Source: Chloranthus sessilifolius
Taxonomy: Eukaryota; Streptophyta; Magnoliopsida; Chloranthales; Chloranthaceae
NCBI GenBank assembly: GCA_021018995.1
Contig: CM037596.1
Span: 88,047,184-88,111,183, forward strand
Direction: 5' to 3'
DNA length: 64,000 nt
The notes beneath the pieces were generated by a model that ran no database searches, had not been told where the DNA came from, and saw nothing but the letters and a program-made list of their open reading frames with translations. The position numbers and the translations under genes are program-made. Of the stretch, positions 22,330-33,393 are shown one piece after another; position 1 is the stretch's first letter; every line of letters starts with the position of its first letter.

Positions 22330-23060
22330 AGGAATGGAGGAGTGTTTAGTTTAAGTTCCTCTTCGAAGTCAATAAGTTTGAAAGAAATAAATAAACACAA
22401 TAAATAAAAAAAATATAATACTTCTTTATTTATAACCAAAAATTTTACAAGTATCACCGAAGGCATACCTCCTGAACCTACAATCCAAAACGAAAACCTA
22501 GAACCTAACTTACAACCTAAAATGAAACTTGGAGACCCGAAATCAACATAAAGCCAGAAGCAGAGCATCCAATCAGAGGCTTCAGGAAGGATTGGTTGGG
22601 GAACACATCCCTCTACTTGTAACACCTTCTCTTCCGCCATCTTCATCTCCTCCACCGTCGCCTCCTCAACGCTGCCTTTACCACTCCCTAAAAGGGATCG
22701 ATGTGAAGACTGGCACCCTCATTCCCAATACCGCCCATTCCCAAAATAATATTTTCCTCAGGCATCATCTCAGGGCGAAGATCACATGAAATCATGAATA
22801 TAGGAAGAAACGACATCTCAATCGGACGGTTAGATCATCCGATATCGCTAAAACAAAAATTTTAGAATATAAGAGATCCAGAAAAAGTAAAACTCGAGAC
22901 TAAACTAGAGAATGAAAAATAAATAAAGGCTCCCTCGCTTATACAGAGTATGGACTCAATCACACGCCCGGATACGTGCACTTAACTCGGTCACGCGCAT
23001 CACACGATACGCACAATCCAAAATCCACGCTCCGAATCGAGCGCGCAAATAAACTATCGC
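22330..23060 (-). promoter_or_regulatory. Inverted copy of the E internal promoter unit, in F
   Basis: This is the reverse complement of E 30780-31410: on minus it reads from CGCG-rich words through the TATA box CTGTATAAGC (22939-22948), the AGCGAGGGAGCC start region, and on to GGTATGCCTTCGGTGATACT and an AATAAA signal near 22415-22425. In E the unit points against pol; here it points the same way as pol. Confidence 0.65.
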
Positions 23061-23139
23061 CCGAGCCAACTTTGGATGCTTGGATCACGTTCTCACTATA
23101 CACCGTGTAACCTCATTAAACAACCACCTCATGCAGGGG

Positions 23140-24800
23140 TGCAAACATGGGATGTTTGACGATCCCGTCACGGTAATGCGCTCTCCAACAAAAAATATAG
23201 AGTTGCCACTCGGAGTTTTTGGTGTCTTGGGAAACCTAAATCATTTTTATAAGCACCGAAGTACTACAAATATGACTCTGAATCTGGTCCACACCAAAAG
23301 TTCTTTGGTAGGGCTTCGGTTATTGATTGGGAAGGTGTTAGGCAGCCAATCAACTCGCTTAATACAGTCTCTACTTATGGCAAAAAGAAAAATAATATAA
23401 AAGAAAAGAAAAAGGCTTCCTCTTGCCCAAAGGGGCTTAAAATCTTATTTGTGCCCCTCCGTTTCTATCAAAAATTCGGTGGCGTAATGACACAAATGGG
23501 AGGATGGAGGAATGACTGAGAAGGTAGAGGAATAGAGGGGAGAGCTAGAGCTCTCGGGCCCTTGTTGTATCGTTGAGGAGCCTTGCATTGACTTGCTTTG
23601 ATGAACTTTTGAAGGCTTGAATGATGGAAAAAGGGGTTCTAACCTCTAAGGCTTGCTAGCTAAGAGGTAGAGAGGGAAGACAAATAAATAGCACACACCT
23701 AACCTATAGGCTTTTTATGAAAGGCAAGGCTTGAAAGGAGGTTTATCAATTCTTGAATTTGTATGAGCAATGGTGTACCAAAGGGTGAAAAATCTTCTCA
23801 CTTTAAGCTTTCTCTCTTAGGTAATTTTCTGAACCTTTAATCCAAGGGGAGAATCCAAGGGGAGGGGGGCTCTATTTATAAGAAAATGGTAGGTTAAGAG
23901 GCTACTTAGATGCTAATTAGGGTTAGCAATTAGGTAATGAGAAATCTAAGGTTTTTGAGGTTTTCTAGAGCTTGGAGAAGAGAGATTTGGGTTTAATGGT
24001 AGATGATAGGGTAATGACTTGAATGGCAAAAGGGAGATAACCTAAGCTAATAGGGTCACTAGAGTCCTAAAGAAACACACCCCAGACTTTGGGATGGTCC
24101 ACAAGTCGAACCCCCAATGTCAATTTTGGCCATTTTTTTAAGGAAAATCAGGCCCAAACTATTGGAAATTGAAGACCCACAGGGGCCCAGCCCGGTTTTG
24201 TAATTTCCTGCATAAATCTACGATCTTCATTTTGCCATAACTTTTGATGTAGAAATCTGATTGAGGTGATTTTTAGCTTGTTGGAAAGCTGGGAAATTCC
24301 TCTTTCCAATGGTATATAACCCAGCTCCAAAAGTAGTTTGTATAAATTTTAGCATTGCTCTCTTTAACCACTGCTCAGGAGGGTTCGTGACTAGCTTTAT
24401 GGATCCGATTTTATAATTTCCTATACAAATCCGTGATCGTCATTTCGCCATAACTTTTAATGTACAACTCCAAATTAGGCAATTCTTATTTATTTAGAAA
24501 GATGAGAAGCTCTACTTTCCAATGGTATATACCTTAGGTTGGACAATTATCTATAAAAACTTTAGCACTCCTCTTTCTAACCGCTATTTAGGGTGGTTCG
24601 AATTGTGCCCGGGAAGGGTTCTAATAGGTTTGGAAAGGCTATGGTTTAATTTTAAGGGTTTAGGATAATTCCTAAGGGAAATGATTCCTAAAGGTTTGAG
24701 AAGGTATCTAAGGGTACCATACATGCCATCAAATGCTCAGAGGCGCTCCTCTCTCGAAATGTGTTTCGATCAGGCCTTGGGCTAAATTTGGGTGTCTACA
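23140..24800 (-). repeat. 3' LTR of D
   Basis: About 1.66 kb, from TGCAAACATGGG to GGGTGTCTACA. The polypurine tract lies at its right, so it is the 3' LTR of a minus element. The five bases before it are AGGGG; the matching duplication lies outside the window. It contains two direct copies, about 213 bases apart, of a block reading GCCATAACTTTTGATGTA ... TTGGAAAGCTGG ... TTTCCAATGGTATAT (about 24201-24320 and 24411-24530). Confidence 0.85.
23870..23882 (-). promoter_or_regulatory. TATA box of the D 3' LTR
   Basis: CTTATAAATAGAG on minus, in the same place as in the C LTR and in the 5' LTR of D. Confidence 0.65.
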
Positions 24801-24873
24801 GATGCCCCTCTTTGGTATCCGATCACTAATGATCGAATGCCAAAGAAAAGAGACATTCAAAGAGGCCCAAGGC
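24774..24873 (-). other. Polypurine tract in a nested stem-loop, D
   Basis: The minus-strand polypurine tract AGAGGGGCATC (24801-24811 region) borders the LTR. Inner arms 24810-24825 and 24830-24845 pair at 14 of 16 positions with a 4-base loop. Outer arms GCCTTGGGC (24774-24782, inside the LTR) and GCCCAAGGC (24865-24873) pair perfectly. E has the same architecture with different sequence. Confidence 0.7.
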
Positions 24874-26118
24874 ATTACTGACTAGTCCGCTACATTCGGA
24901 ACAAACTTTAAACATTGGACGGGTAACATAGTGAGAAAATGAAAGCCCTGCATGCCAGACTAAACATCCGTTTCTCAAGGTAATCGGTCCCCAAATGCTT
25001 AGCGACATTATTGGGCATAACCGAGGTGGGATGAGTTGTGAATGCCCTATAGTCGGGAAAACCATTCGCCTCTCGGGATGATTTTGAAGGTATTTGATGT
25101 TTGAGATTCGTTCTAAATATAATAGCTTCACAAGTAAGAGGGATGATCGACCCACATTCAAAGATAGGCACGAAGTAAACATACGCAAGACTCCACAGTT
25201 TACGTCTAATCCTACCAGGCATTTGATTGCCCCATCTGACTGTTCGCGGGTGCCCTTGCCTAAGGCAGGGTTCAAAATCTTTTGGCCAACCCATCGATCC
25301 CGAAGTTTATTTAGCATGACTACCCGAGAGGAGTGAATGGAGGTCGTAATGCTTTTTGGGGAGTACGTGCCATTTTTGAAAATGTGCCCCGGATCAACAT
25401 GATCTAGAGCATCCAGCTTCTACTACCTTGATCAGGTCCAACCAAATATTGGGTATCTCCTAAAAGGGATATCCAATCCTGGTCTTTGCCAATAATGATC
25501 ATAAATATTATTTAACTATGTATAATCATGCACCCATTAGGGGCAATAAGCAACAAAGGCGTTGGAAGCCTCGACCCGAACCTGCCCGAGTATAATTTAT
25601 GAGAACAAATGACCATCATATAGATACCCAGACACATGACGTACACTTTACAGAGATACTGCTGCCAATACAGGTTTTAAGCTTGCAGAAAATAAAGGGG
25701 AAATGAATCCCTTTGCATGCATGTTTACACATAGTTGATCGACATGTGATCTCATTCTCAACAGGTTAGTCTCTACCAATGATTGACCTTTTCCAACGGA
25801 GTTATCTGGACCTTAAACCCCGTAGGGCGCACGCCTAGACCACGTGGACCAAGAGTCCACACCTCCGAAAGGTTCGTTAAAAATCTGAAGCTTAGACTCT
25901 CACATTCATATGAATCAAAGACAGAGTGGTTGACTCAAAAATTTAGCAGTGGAATCATCCTGATCGAAAAATTGACCGTCTGATCATGATTGACACCGTT
26001 GCTCCTACTTTAAAATAGGATCCCAAGATCCAAGGCGACCCTTTAGACTTAGGACATTAGTTTAGCACAACTGCATTATCGATAAAATATTGACATTTTA
26101 CTGCATCGAAAATATGCA
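24801..26118 (-). other. 3' untranslated region of D, left part
   Basis: No coding sequence is recognised. From about 25512 it is the first copy of a direct repeat of roughly 0.65 kb; the second copy is at 50378-51030. Element E splits the end of the first copy. Confidence 0.65.
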
Positions 26119-26123
26119 AGTGC
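26119..26123. repeat. Target site duplication of E, left
   Basis: AGTGC, repeated directly at 50082-50086 just outside the other LTR. Across E, the D sequence joins up and matches the second repeat copy at about 50960. Confidence 0.85.
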
Positions 26124-27873
26124 TGTTGATGCACGCTTTTTCTGGGTTCCTCTCGGTTCCCTTTGAATAAGTGGATTCCAATTCTATCCTATTGGACTCT
26201 AGCGATGCGGTGCTTGTGATAAGGTGAGGATAAATAAAAATAGGAGGAATTTCCTAGGATGATTCCTAGTTGATTTGCAATCGCCAGCTGTAGATATTTA
26301 TTGACGCTACAACACGTCAATGATTACCCGTTTAAGCGGGTGAGGGTTACTTCTATATTGAATTCCCTACCTATGAACGTCAGCAGCAGTGTCCTATTTT
26401 AATTAGATAGTTTTAGCTTTCTTTCTAGTTTCCCTTATTGTGGTTATGGTCGATTTAGATTCTCCTTTTTTGTTGTTAATTATGATTAGGTGAGCTTATT
26501 ATGATGGGTTATTTTAGTGTCCTAATGCTATCAGGAGTCCAATCATTTTTAGTTTCTCGGTATCATTAGGAGTCCAATTAATATCAAAGTCCTGGTTCTA
26601 CTAAAAGTCCAATCAGTTTCAGTCTCCTACTGGTACTAGGAATGCATGTGTATCAGTTCCAATAATTTTCTAATTAAATAAAAGAGTCCAATTATATCAC
26701 AATTCTTGATAGAGCAGGTATGCTAATTTTATTTCAATTCTCGATAAGCAAATGTATCAATTGTATGACAATCACAACTAAAGCACTTAAGGTCATCTTA
26801 CTAGCATTCTAATTTGAAGAAAATAATGACTAATCTTTTTTTAGATTTTTGATTGAAGCAACAAATCAATTTACTAAAATAGAAATAAATGATCGAGGCA
26901 ACAAAATTAACTCTTTTTTTTAGAATCATAATCAACGGATCAATTATGGTAAAAATCTAACTAATAATAAACGAATTAACTTTCCTAAATTCTGATTGAG
27001 ATAATAAATTGACTGAACTAGAAGACTAAATTGAATCAAAGAAAATAATGATATGAAGGCCTATTTGATGCAATTCGCCAATTATATTGAAGTAGAAAAA
27101 CTAACTATAACTAATTGGTTAATCATAAACAATCTAAAAAAAGGGGGGGTTGGGCCCGTTATGCTAAGGAGGATTGGCCTCGTTTTCGAGTACCCTCCGT
27201 AAGCTCCCGTGGGCAAATCGGATGGCTGAGATAAAAGATAGGTCGATAGTTAAATAATAAAAGGGGAGATTTTTAGAATTGAATTCGAAATTATAATAAG
27301 AAATTAGATTGAGAAACAAAAGTTATGAACTAAAATTTATATTTTTTAGATTTTTGATAGTATAAAAATATAGAATTAAATTATAGATTAAAATTTTAGG
27401 ACTGAATTCGGATCCGAAATCAAAAAAATCAGGCCAGATGATTAAGGATTGGTTCTGAACTCTGAGAGTCAAAACCAAAAATTAATGATAGGACTGTAGA
27501 TTAAGATTTTAGAGTAGAATTAGGGCATAAGGTCGGTATATCAAACCGCCAGATTAAGGACCAGTTCTAGAAACAGAGAACTAGAATCGGATATAGAGAA
27601 TTTCGGTCCGAAGAGGGTGCTACGGTCTAAAAATTAGAAATAGAATAGATTAATTAAACTGAGGGAAAATCCTAAGTCAAAATAAAAATTAAATTCTTAC
27701 CTACGGTCGGGGCCGTGGAGAGGAATCATCAAAGATTTGGGGGTTTGAATTTCGATATCATGACTAATTTGCTCTAGGGGCTTGTCCTCGGAGTTCTCTG
27801 GCTTCAAAGTCCTACAAGAGTTTCGTTCTCTCTCTCAAAATTGCTAGCCTCTTCTCTCTCTTCGAGAAAAAAA

Positions 27874-27883
27874 CTTTTATAGG
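27874..27883 (-). promoter_or_regulatory. TATA box of the E 3' LTR
   Basis: CCTATAAAAG on minus, followed downstream by a CT/GA-rich start region; the same box is at 49405-49414 in the 5' LTR. Its upstream side on minus is the CGCG-word cluster. Confidence 0.75.
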
Positions 27884-27887
27884 TTTT

Positions 27888-28310
27888 CATTCAATTACAC
27901 GCCTGTTTCTGGACATTTAATTGAATTGCGTGCCAGTTTTTTGGCGCCTAATCGCTTTGAGTCGGTCATCGACTTAGTGAGCGACAGGTTGAATTACTCA
28001 GCGGGTTTCCTAGTCCTAATGAAATCATGACTAATTACGCGCTTGATGGGACGTGCGTAATCCAATTAAGCATGTTACCTGAAGCACTTAATTGAGGAAA
28101 CGTAGGAGTCAAGGGTAGGAGACTCGGTCGGGCATAGGCCAATTGCGCGTTGGTGCTGTAGCGCTCAATCCGATTGCTCGTCTTGTTCTAGGCGCTTAAT
28201 CGAGTCTCGAAACGGTCTGTGAAAGAAAGTTTGGTCTGAAAGGAGACTGATTGCACGCTTGTTGCTCTGCGCGTGATCAAATTTTGGGTGGGTTTTCAGG
28301 CACTTAATTC
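27888..28310. repeat. CGCG half-site cluster in the E 3' LTR
   Basis: Words such as AATTACGCGC, AATTGCGCG, GCGCTTAAT and GCGCCTAATCG recur about every 15-40 bases, often as inverted pairs with a 10-14-base spacer. The equivalent cluster in the 5' LTR is 49420-49840. Lies directly upstream of the TATA box. Confidence 0.75.
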
Positions 28311-28534
28311 AGGGTTGTCAGGGTATGGTCTCAAGGATGGAATGCAAGATTATTGTTTCAGTTTGTATCCCGACTATATACTATTGCTTAGTATATAGCC
28401 TCCCTATGTTGGGGTCTGAGCCACAAAGCTATTGTTTCAGCCTGTGTTCAGCCATGTACAGTTTCATGATCCCATGTCGAGGGTTAAAAAGGTCAAGGGC
28501 TGACCAAACAAATTCGTGTACTCCGAGAGGGAAA

Positions 28535-28614
28535 AATGAGGGTGTCTATAGATGCCCCTCTTCGGCGTGCTCTTACGAAGTAAGAACGCGTCGAAGAAGT
28601 AGACACCCCTCATT
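28535..28614 (-). other. Polypurine tract in a nested stem-loop, E
   Basis: The tract AGAGGGGCATC on minus (28551-28561) lies between two pairs of arms. Inner arms 28560-28576 and 28580-28596 pair at 14 of 17 positions around GAA. Outer arms AATGAGGGTGTCTA (28535-28548, inside the LTR) and TAGACACCCCTCATT (28600-28614) pair with one extra base. Confidence 0.75.
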
Positions 28615-30439
28615 CAAGGTACCTTCCCATTTCTTGGGAATTCACAAATGTGAATTGGTGATGCTGACATGACAACTTGGTTTTCTTATCTATCAGCACA
28701 AGCTAAAATGGAGCATTTGAAGGACAAATGGTAGCTGTCGAAGGGCATATTTCAGGTCTGTGGGTGCATCGCGCATCCCATCGCATGGCGTGAGCTAATA
28801 GAGGGATTTTACTCAATCGAGGTACTGGGGCATCAATCAAATGTCCAAAACAAGGTCTAAGGACCAATAATAAAGAGATGAAATAGTATATAGTGTCGAA
28901 AGCTTTTGCAAGTCATGTCAGACCGGGCGCGTCATTGCTCATACCAATGTGCGTTGGGCGTTCTGTTTCTAATTGGCATTTGTAAGTTCTTAGATTGAGT
29001 GTACTCATTGTTTGGCTTTTTAGGGGAATGGTTGATTTGGGCTGGTAATTGAGGTAAATTTTGTGAAGTGTGCTCAGTTGAATTCTGCGTAGTGGCGTAT
29101 GCACTTGATTCATCTAGAGTCTTTTTTTTTTTTTTTGCATCTGAACAAGCGATCCTGTGCAGTGGCGTATGCACTTGATTGCTAGTTAAGAGGGCGTTGG
29201 GATTTAAAGGTCAAGGCTAAGTGCAGTTGGTTGTGGTATTTAAAGAAAGGTGAGTCGGGTCTATGTATTTTGTTCATTTTGTTCTTTTTCTCTTTTTATT
29301 TTTATTTTTTGCTTTGCAAGTAAGAGAAGAAAGATTTATGAAATTAAAGATTTTAAAATGAGTAAGGGGTTTTAAAATTTTGGAGAATTTTAACTTAAGA
29401 TCAATTCAGTGGTAAAATGGCAGAAAATGTGGCTTGCGAGATGTCGCTGAGCAGATCCATCGGTACGAGATTTGTGGACTCGACCGTTCATATGGTTGTC
29501 AAGACGACACTTGACATGCCGGATTCTCCATCTAACCTTCTCGATGAATACTAATGATTGTCTCTTATGGGAGGACTACAGTAATTCACGAGTTGAGAGA
29601 GACGGGTTTTGAAAATATTTTGACTTAATCATAGATAATTATAATTTAGACTTACCTAGGGGTGATACTTACCTGAATTGTGCTGTGAGACCTTGGGAAT
29701 ATTATAGTAGTGGTACTTTGGTAGTATTATAGCATCACGACGGGACTTGGTGGCTATCATTGTAATGAAATGTTCTGGGTGCACTGTCATAGTAGGGTAC
29801 CATTTTTTTCTTTTTGCTTGTTGCTTAAGCGGTGGTTGGTGGTTGTCGGCCTGATGTCGCGATGGGGCCTTGGTGATTGTAGTGGAACCGCGATGGGACT
29901 TAGGAGGTATTGTTGAGATGTTCGCGCTGTAGCTTGGCAGTAGTGAAATGCGATGGGATGTGGGAGTAGTCCCACGTCTTCCTGCCTTTCTGTTACAATG
30001 GCATCTGGTAGGTTTGTGGCGAGCGCTTTGGGAGGCTCTTTGCTTTGGCGATGGGGCGTGTTCGTGCTTTCTCCTTCTTCTTTTAGTGCGGGCGGTGTTG
30101 TTTGAAATTTTTTTTTCTGGGTAATGGTGTCCGCGATGGGAAGTGAGCTAAGTGTTACGCTAGGTAGGGTGTTCCTGTGACAAGTGTGTCTAGTTTCTTT
30201 CTTTGGCAGATCTTGGGTTCTGGTGAGATTATGTTGCAGTTGCGTTATGCTTGACTTATTTTTTTTTGTTGTTTGGTGTATTTGCATTTTCGGGAGATTT
30301 ATTTTTGGCTTTTCGCGATAGGCCATGAGGGCATTGCTACAATTTTGTGATAGGATGACAACAAGTGACTGTCCCTTTTCAATCTGAATGGTTCATGAGG
30401 CTATGCGATGGGGCAAAGGGGACTCTCGCTTGAGAAGGG
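28615..30439. other. Untranslated 3' region of E
   Basis: No convincing gene on either strand. It has a 20-base exact direct repeat AGTGGCGTATGCACTTGATT (29091 and 29161, 70 bases apart) and a scattered GCGATGGG word (about 29856, 29890, 29949, 30049, 30132, 30407). A 179-codon minus frame at 29787-30326 has no recognisable domain and I do not call it. Confidence 0.5.
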
Positions 30440-31410
30440 GTAAATTTCGGAAAAAATCAAGAATTAAGCGCCCGATATCAGCCGTTTGATCTGATTGTGC
30501 GCTCAATTTTAGGCATTTGATTCAAGGTATAAAGAAAGTGCTTACGCGAGTGTAGGTTAACATGTGATTGGATTACGCGCTTTAATACCTGCGCGCGATT
30601 GAAGCGTCACCCGGTCAGTGTACGGGTGATCTTTCAAATTGCGCGATAAAAGTGAGTCGTTTAATCGGATTGTGCAGCTGGTGGGCAGCGCGAAATCATA
30701 AAGTCGCGTTATCTGTGCGGGCGATAGTCGTATTGCGCGCCTGGTTAGGAGCGCGGGTTTTCGATTGAGCATGATATTCCTAGCGCCTGATCAGATTAAG
30801 CGCACATTTTTAGGCGCGCGATTAAGGCCGTACTCTATATAAGCGAGGGAGTCTTCATTTGCTTTTCATTCTTGGGTTTAGTCTTGAGTCTTGACTTTTC
30901 TGAGTGTTCTAGCATCCTGAGATTCGTGTTTCAGCGATATTGAGTGATCTAACTGTCAGATTGGGATGAGGTTTCTTCTTATATCCGTTATTTCATGTGA
31001 TCTTTATGCTAGTGTGATGTCCGGGGATAGTATTATTCTAAGAATGAGTAGTGTTGGGAATGAGAGTGTCGGTCTTCACACTGTTCCTTTCTAGGGAGTA
31101 GTGAAGGCAGCGTTGATGGGGCGGCAACGGAAAAAGTGAAGATGGAAGGGAGAGGAGGTGCTGTAAATGGAGGGATGTATTACTCAACCCAGTTTTCGTC
31201 TCTTCTGCCGGTGGCTTGTTTGAGTTCTCCAAGTCTGGTGACAACATTTCTGAAGCCTCCGATTGGATGTTCTGCTCCTCGTTTTGGCTCATTGTAATTT
31301 TGGTTTTCATTTTGAGTTGTATGTTAGCTTTTAGGTTTTCGTTTTGGGTTTTAATTCGGGATGTATGCCTCCGGTGAAACTTGTAAAATTTTAAATTATA
31401 AATAAAGGGG
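30440..31410 (+). promoter_or_regulatory. First internal antisense promoter unit, E
   Basis: CGCG-type half-sites crowd 30440-30828, then a TATA box CTATATAAGC at 30835-30844 and a start region AGCGAGGGAGTC. About 550 bases downstream a conserved GTATGCCTCCGGTGAAACTT and an AATAAA polyadenylation-type signal occur (31360-31410), so a short antisense transcript is possible. The unit is kept, inverted, in F. Confidence 0.6.
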
Positions 31411-33393
31411 CATCTTTTTTATTTTGTATATTTTCACTATCCCGTTGGTTGGCTTAAATTCTTATTGATTAATTAATTGGACTTACTTGCTTTATCGTAC
31501 TTTTAAGATCTAAGTTAGCTTATAGTTTTAAAGTTCATTATGAGAATGACCCAAGGTTTATTCATTTGTCTTATTAGGTCCTACTTAGTAGGTCCACTTG
31601 TTGGGGCATTTTTTTTTAACAAGTTAAATTTTGTCCTGTTTGAGTTTTTTTGGTTTGTTTGAGGTTTTGGTCTTATTGAATGTAGTTTGTCTTGTTTGAG
31701 CTGTCATATTTTGTTCAAGGTATACTCTGAGATGATACTTGTTAGAATATGTGAGTTTTTCATGGGTTCTAGATGGTGGTTGGGTATTTCAATCCTATTG
31801 GTCTATCTAGACTTGGGGAGTTTGTGCTTTTAGAGGGGCAAGTGTTGTAATTATTGGTTCATCTTGGTTGTCATGAATTATGGTCTTTTTAAAGGGGGAT
31901 GTGTATGGTTTTGGATTCAATCCGTTTGGTAGGGGGTTCAAATGTGTGGCACTTGTCCATTGGTGATTAAAAAAAAAACATAGTTTATAAATGTGTGAAT
32001 TTAAGGCTTTGGGTTTATTGTTTATTTTGGACTTTCATTTTAAGCTTATAGGTTAAAAAGTTTTTTAGGGGATATATTGTGTTTATAAGTTTGAGCATTT
32101 TTTATTTATTAATGTCTTTTATTCCTTTCTGTTTCGTATCTCGGGTATTGGACCCGATGGACTGTGCTTATTAAGTGGATGATGAGAATGGACGGGATTG
32201 GAAATGTGGGGCAGCAATCGAATTGCTACCATGCTAAGGGAAGAGGGGAAGGTGGGATTTTTGGTTTCCCGAATAAATCCAAATTCGTGCATTGCCTGAA
32301 CGTGCGGATTTTAAGTTTCTAGTTTTGAGTTGTATATTCAGAGGGTATGCCCCCGGTGTATTTTGTAATTATTTTATTGATTTATAAAGTGGTTGTGTTC
32401 TCTATATCTTTTGTCTTGTTTTGGTTCGACTCTCTCGGTATCGTGTTTGACTCATGTGATGTTTATTTATTTCGGTTTAGTTTAATTTAGATTTATTAAA
32501 TTCAGGGAGCACCAGGGGTAGTTTCCTTATTTTAATTTTTTTTTAGCTTTAGCTTAAGAGATATAGAGGCGATGGGGGGCGTTTGTTTCCTATGTTGTAT
32601 ATATTTTTTGTTAGAATGTATGGAAGATGGGGGCTACCTTTCTTATTGGTGTAATTGATGAATGTGAAGGAGAGGGCATTTTTGCCGTACGGTCTTAGTT
32701 TTGGGGTGCTCTTTTTTCCTTTCGGGGCGCGTGCTTCTTTAAGTTAGAAGTGTTTTGGTGGTTTCACCAAGGGTGTAATTCGGGTCAATAGTAAATATCA
32801 GGAATGTCTCAATTTCAGGTTTGGCTTGCTGTATTGGGTGTGAAAAATTTATTTATGGACAAATTACGTGCTTATCCCTAGGCGTTTAATCTAATTACGC
32901 GCCAAAATTTGAGCGCGTATTTCAGAAGGGTGAACAGTTATTACGCGCTAGTTCATAAGCGTTTAATTCATTTAAGTGTTTGAACCTATGCGTAGGATGA
33001 ACACGACCGTTGGCATTCCCGCGTTGATGTGTGGGCGTTTGAGGTGATTACGTGCTCTCAGTAACGCGCATGATCAACCAGTCGGATAGATGTGAGTGGG
33101 TGACAAATCATTTGCGCGCTCATCAGTGGGCATTTGATCTGAATTAAGTGTTTTGTTAGTGGCGTGTGATCCGATTGAGAGCTTTATTTCAAGAGTGCAA
33201 TTCAGGCGACTTTTATAAATTATTTAGAACTTCTCATTTTCGTCGTGCGATCCATTTTAGTATTTGATTTTCTTGTTTCCTAGTTTCTGTGTGCTCGTTT
33301 TTCATGTTTTTGTGATATCCTGTGATCCGGTCATCCATATCGGGTGCCGTTTCTTTCATTTTTTTAAAATTTTTTTCGAGCTCTTCGTATTAG
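31411..33393 (+). promoter_or_regulatory. Second antisense leader/promoter region, E
   Basis: T-rich, without coding frames to about 32860. It includes another GTATGCCCCCGGTG ... TTGTAAT block (32345-32375), matched in F. A second CGCG half-site cluster (32863-33190) follows, with the clearest pairs ATTACGTGC/GCGTTTAAT, ATTACGCGC/GCGCGTATT and ATTACGCGC/GCGTTTAAT starting at 32863, 32894 and 32940. A TATA-like TTTTATAAAT stands at 33211-33220, about 180 bases before the first ATG of the antisense gene. Confidence 0.55.

Larger units (their letters stand above)
17292..23139 (-). mobile_element. Element F: deleted, rearranged Tat element of the E family
   Basis: No LTR or primer site is seen. 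From left to right: a stretch matching the antisense-gene region of E (17292-19110), then RNase H and RT (19111-21240), a protease/RT linker part (21241-22320), and finally an inverted copy of the internal promoter unit of E (22330-23060). Against E, it lacks integrase, most of the antisense gene, protease and gag. Heavily broken and older than D, which sits at its right edge. Confidence 0.7.
26124..28550 (-). repeat. 3' LTR of E
   Basis: About 2.43 kb, from TGTTGATGCACGC to GGGTGTCTATA. It matches 47663-50081 end to end. Includes four imperfect GGAGTCCAATCA-type repeats (26511-26650), a purine-rich A/T region, the TATA box (27874-27883) and the CGCG-word cluster (27890-28310). Confidence 0.9.

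Noticed and set aside
22529-22789. Possible host gene exon with a Ser/Pro-rich product
   Set aside because: The stretch is the inverted copy of the E internal promoter unit (31038-31310 reversed), not coding.
24826-25336. Overlapping frames in the D 3' region on both strands
   Set aside because: No domain recognised; the region is untranslated in this family.
29787-30326. 179-codon minus-strand frame in the E 3' region
   Set aside because: No recognisable domain, low-complexity Thr/Pro/Gln content, and no counterpart seen in F, C or D.
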